Below, in pieces: positions 61,232-64,000 of a stretch of 64,000 nucleotides of DNA. The stretch comes from Athripsodes cinereus. Taxonomy: Eukaryota; Arthropoda; Insecta; Trichoptera; Leptoceridae. The stretch covers positions 23,128,951 to 23,192,950 of the forward strand of contig OX388311.1 of the NCBI GenBank assembly GCA_947579605.1, written 5' to 3'. The position numbers and the translations under genes were made by a program. The notes under the pieces were generated by a model. The model saw only the letters and a list, made by a program, of their open reading frames with translations, was not told the origin of the DNA and ran no database searches. Numbering within the stretch: position 1 is the first letter of the stretch; every line of letters starts with the position of its first letter.

Positions 61232-64000
61232 GTGAATTTTATTTTTATTTTCATTCCCAAAGGACATACCTATATTTAAGTATTCCAATATCAGTTTCAC
61301 AGTTTTATATACACTGTTGAATCATTTATGAGGCACTTCCTTTTGTAAAATTGTAAAATAAACGTTAATTTGAATTCAAATAGTCATGAAACATTCATAA
61401 TCTAGCTGTTTGTAAATTGTAAATGAAAATTTAAATCACGGCTAAATAAACTTTTTAATAATGAAGGTTATGTTGTTGTTTCGTTTTTGTCGTTTTATGA
61501 AATTGGGTTTATTTGATATTTGATGTTTCCCTTGCGATCTGAATTATCCTCATTAGGTACTCGCTTCTGTTCAAAATATTTAAGACGTTATATTTTTTTC
61601 TTCATTACGACCATCGCTGGAGTTTACCTTGTCGATGACGCCCCGGGGAAACAATCCAGAGCAGAGATAATTTTGTTATTTAGGGACTAGGGAGTATGGA
61701 ATATGAGTGCAAAATGTTCTTTGAGATAATTGTGTTTTTCAGTGAATGCCCAGTTTTTGTATTTCACTCGTATTTCCTCGGCAATTCAACTTGGATGTTT
61801 ACTTTAATTATTTCAATTAAAAGACTTGCGAGATAGGGAACCCTCTGGATATGAAGATAATGAAACAATAGTTACATACTTATTTTTCCTTTAATTTTTA
61901 TTTCTTTCTTTGATAAACTGAAGACTCCTTTTATCGGACGGTATTCTTTTATTTTAAATTAATTTGTCTTTTTTTGTTTTCGAATAGTACCTAGGTGTTT
62001 GAAATCAGTAGCTTGTTTTTTTTGTGTTAGACTTGTTCTCATATTTTATGTATACTTGTAGACCTACTCCATAAATTTATATTTCAATATTCCCAAGGTT
62101 TATTTCTGTTGATTGAAAAAAGTGAAGACTGATTATTATTTTCCTAGTTATTGAAGTAGGTATGTTTATGATAGAGTTTGCAAATTTTATGTAATGGGAA
62201 ATATTTAAACGGGCGACCGAAAAAACAAATGGTCGACTCATAATGAACTAGCCTTAAAACTGTTAATGCGACAAAAAACTAATTTGGCGACTAGTATGTA
62301 GTGACAAAAAAAAACATAAATAGGTTACAATTATGCCAGGCGAGCGACTGTACTAAGTATTAAGCGAGCGACGAAAAATACCGACTGATTAACTACACAC
62401 CTATATCGAGTGAATGACAGAAAACATCAAGGGAAATACTTCAATTCAATTTTATATATATTCCTTAAACTTCTCTACTTATTTTAGATTGTCTGTATTT
62501 GTTTGCTTTTTTATATTTTTAAATGAATTGATCATATTTATAAACCTAAATACATCCTTACACCAAACTATGCAGTATAATCGCGAAGATATAACAAGTC
62601 GCCAGCGGGGTTCGAACCCGCGCTTTCCTGATCGAAAATACTATCCGGCTGCCGACTTCCTTCGTTTTCACTATATTTTTTTGTCTTAGCAACTCGTCAT
62701 TTTCGATTTATTTGTTAGCTACAATGCGGTCGCACAAACTATTATAAAATTTAGTAATGCTGTATGCTCATTTCGATACTTTTTGCAACCTGTAATTTGA
62801 ATTTTTCCTCGCGCATACTATCCATATTTAACTGTACACGGTTAGTTGTACGTATTATGATAGTTGTGGGCGTGTATGATAATGACTTAGATTGAAACGT
62901 TATGTTCACTCGTTGTAATGGTCTCACAGGGAAATCTCTTAAAGCAAACAATACAAATACGGTAGTGGCGTGGTGGAGTTGGACAGACAATGATGTTAAA
63001 CGATGGTCAGTGATGTAAAACTAATGGTGGACAACTTGAAACTACCTATACATGGACTTAATATTATTGTTCCCACATGTTATTATATCGGTATTTGCGT
63101 CAATTCAACTACCCAGTATTATTGTTATCAGTTTACACAATATAACAGTATTGTTTGTAGATATCAACTTCTCTTATTATTACTGATTTGGCCCTTTGAA
63201 CAGATGTACTAAATTTACTTTATTAATAATCAAATTAATTTGGTTGTACGTAATCTACTCCTCGTTTTCTATTTGTATAGAAAATATAGACGGAACGCAA
63301 TCTACTTCACAAGTCGTGTGGAAGCGATTTTTTCTAGTATTTTGTTATTGTATCCCTACTTTATTTTTTTGTGAGACATTCATGGGTATTTATTTTCTTA
63401 GGACAAAGGGATTGCGGTAAATTAAGAGTGTGTTTTGAATGAAAAATGCTGAATTGTAAAACAATCAAAATTAGGTATTGTGATTTGCCTAAGAATTTGT
63501 TATTGTCAACCGCTTGTTTACGTTATCTGAATGAAATAAAAATTATATTTCGAGAGTAAACGAAACCAAATCCCATCACGCTCAAGGGACACAGTTCAAA
63601 CATTTTTGAAAGCTCGCTTCGTTATGTTTGTTCACTGCTCGTGTGTATTGATGGATGGGAATGGGCGTCGGCGGGGGGTGAAATGTTGAGTTTTTATTTA
63701 CATTCTTTTTCCAAATGCTAATAATGTAATTACACTACTTACAATTTGCGAAAATTTCAGTAAATCTTCTATTATTTATGACTACGACATTTTTTATTAT
63801 CTCTCCATTTCTATTTCACTACTTCTTTTTATTATAACTTAATTATTGTGTTTCATCTTATTTGACGACGGGAGATGGCTGTTGACAATACCATTATTTT
63901 ATAATTGTCTCTCTCGAATATAAAATTCAATTAAGTTGTAAATAATAATAGTAATATCAAAGAGATGCGGTGCAGCATTCAGATGATAATAATATATATT
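61232..64000 (+). other. Khc-73 intron 3 (phase 1), partial
   Basis: Starts with GTGAAT. No exon beginning with the expected SGKSYTMM coding sequence was found before the window ends, so the intron exceeds 2.7 kb. It contains one tRNA-like SINE head at 62590-62665; otherwise AT-rich with nothing recognised. Confidence 0.8.
62590..62665 (-). repeat. tRNA-like SINE head
   Basis: On the minus strand GCGGGTTCGAACCCCGC forms a perfect T-arm (stem GCGGG with CCCGC, loop TTCGAAC) followed by TGGCGAC. The anticodon and D arms are degenerate and the 5' acceptor strand does not pair. So this is a pol III-type SINE head or tRNA pseudogene, not a working tRNA. It is unrelated in sequence to the heads at 19349-19586 and 10030-10120. 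Confidence 0.6.

Overview
This is an AT-rich piece of an insect nuclear genome. It holds the 5' end of one gene, a kinesin-3 motor gene orthologous to Drosophila Khc-73 (vertebrate KIF13A/B), on the + strand. Three coding exons are visible: 8336-8390, 11486-11573 and 61068-61231. They join in phase to give residues 1 to 103 of the motor domain, up to the middle of the P-loop, and the gene runs off the right edge. Introns are about 3.1 kb, 49.5 kb and more than 2.7 kb. The transposon set suggests a lepidopteran: an R4/Dong-type LINE, an RTE-like LINE whose 3' end carries a 'CTACCCCACTTG' motif, and a 'TCGCGCCTCTGCGATAAACTCGCC' type tail family. This assignment rests on remembered repeat families and could not be searched.

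Layout. 1-5226: intergenic, no gene recognised; SINE-like, LINE and fold-back fragments, including a MITE carrying a 32-bp perfect palindrome between 7-bp direct repeats. 5227-7909: a 5'-truncated R4/Dong-clade LINE on the minus strand, with reverse transcriptase, zinc knuckle and restriction-like endonuclease, broken by one frameshift. 7910-8335: promoter and 5' leader of the kinesin gene, with short upstream ORFs. 8336-61231: kinesin exons 1-3, with two introns peppered with repeats. 61232-64000: start of intron 3.

Within the 49.5-kb intron the main occupants are tRNA-derived SINEs, RTE-like and R1-like LINE 3' ends, and a decayed minus-strand copy (33737-35112) of a multi-copy arthropod protein family of unknown function. 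There is also a cluster of three hAT-type elements that share the same 8-bp target duplication (40854-41536) and a fold-back MITE with 57-bp arms (46562-46816). Long stretches between them show nothing I can identify. No bacterial-type operons, CRISPR arrays or functional rRNA/tRNA genes were seen. The most unusual items are the serial hAT insertions into one 8-bp site, the palindromic micro-insertion, and a SINE family whose 3' end matches the resident RTE-like LINE.
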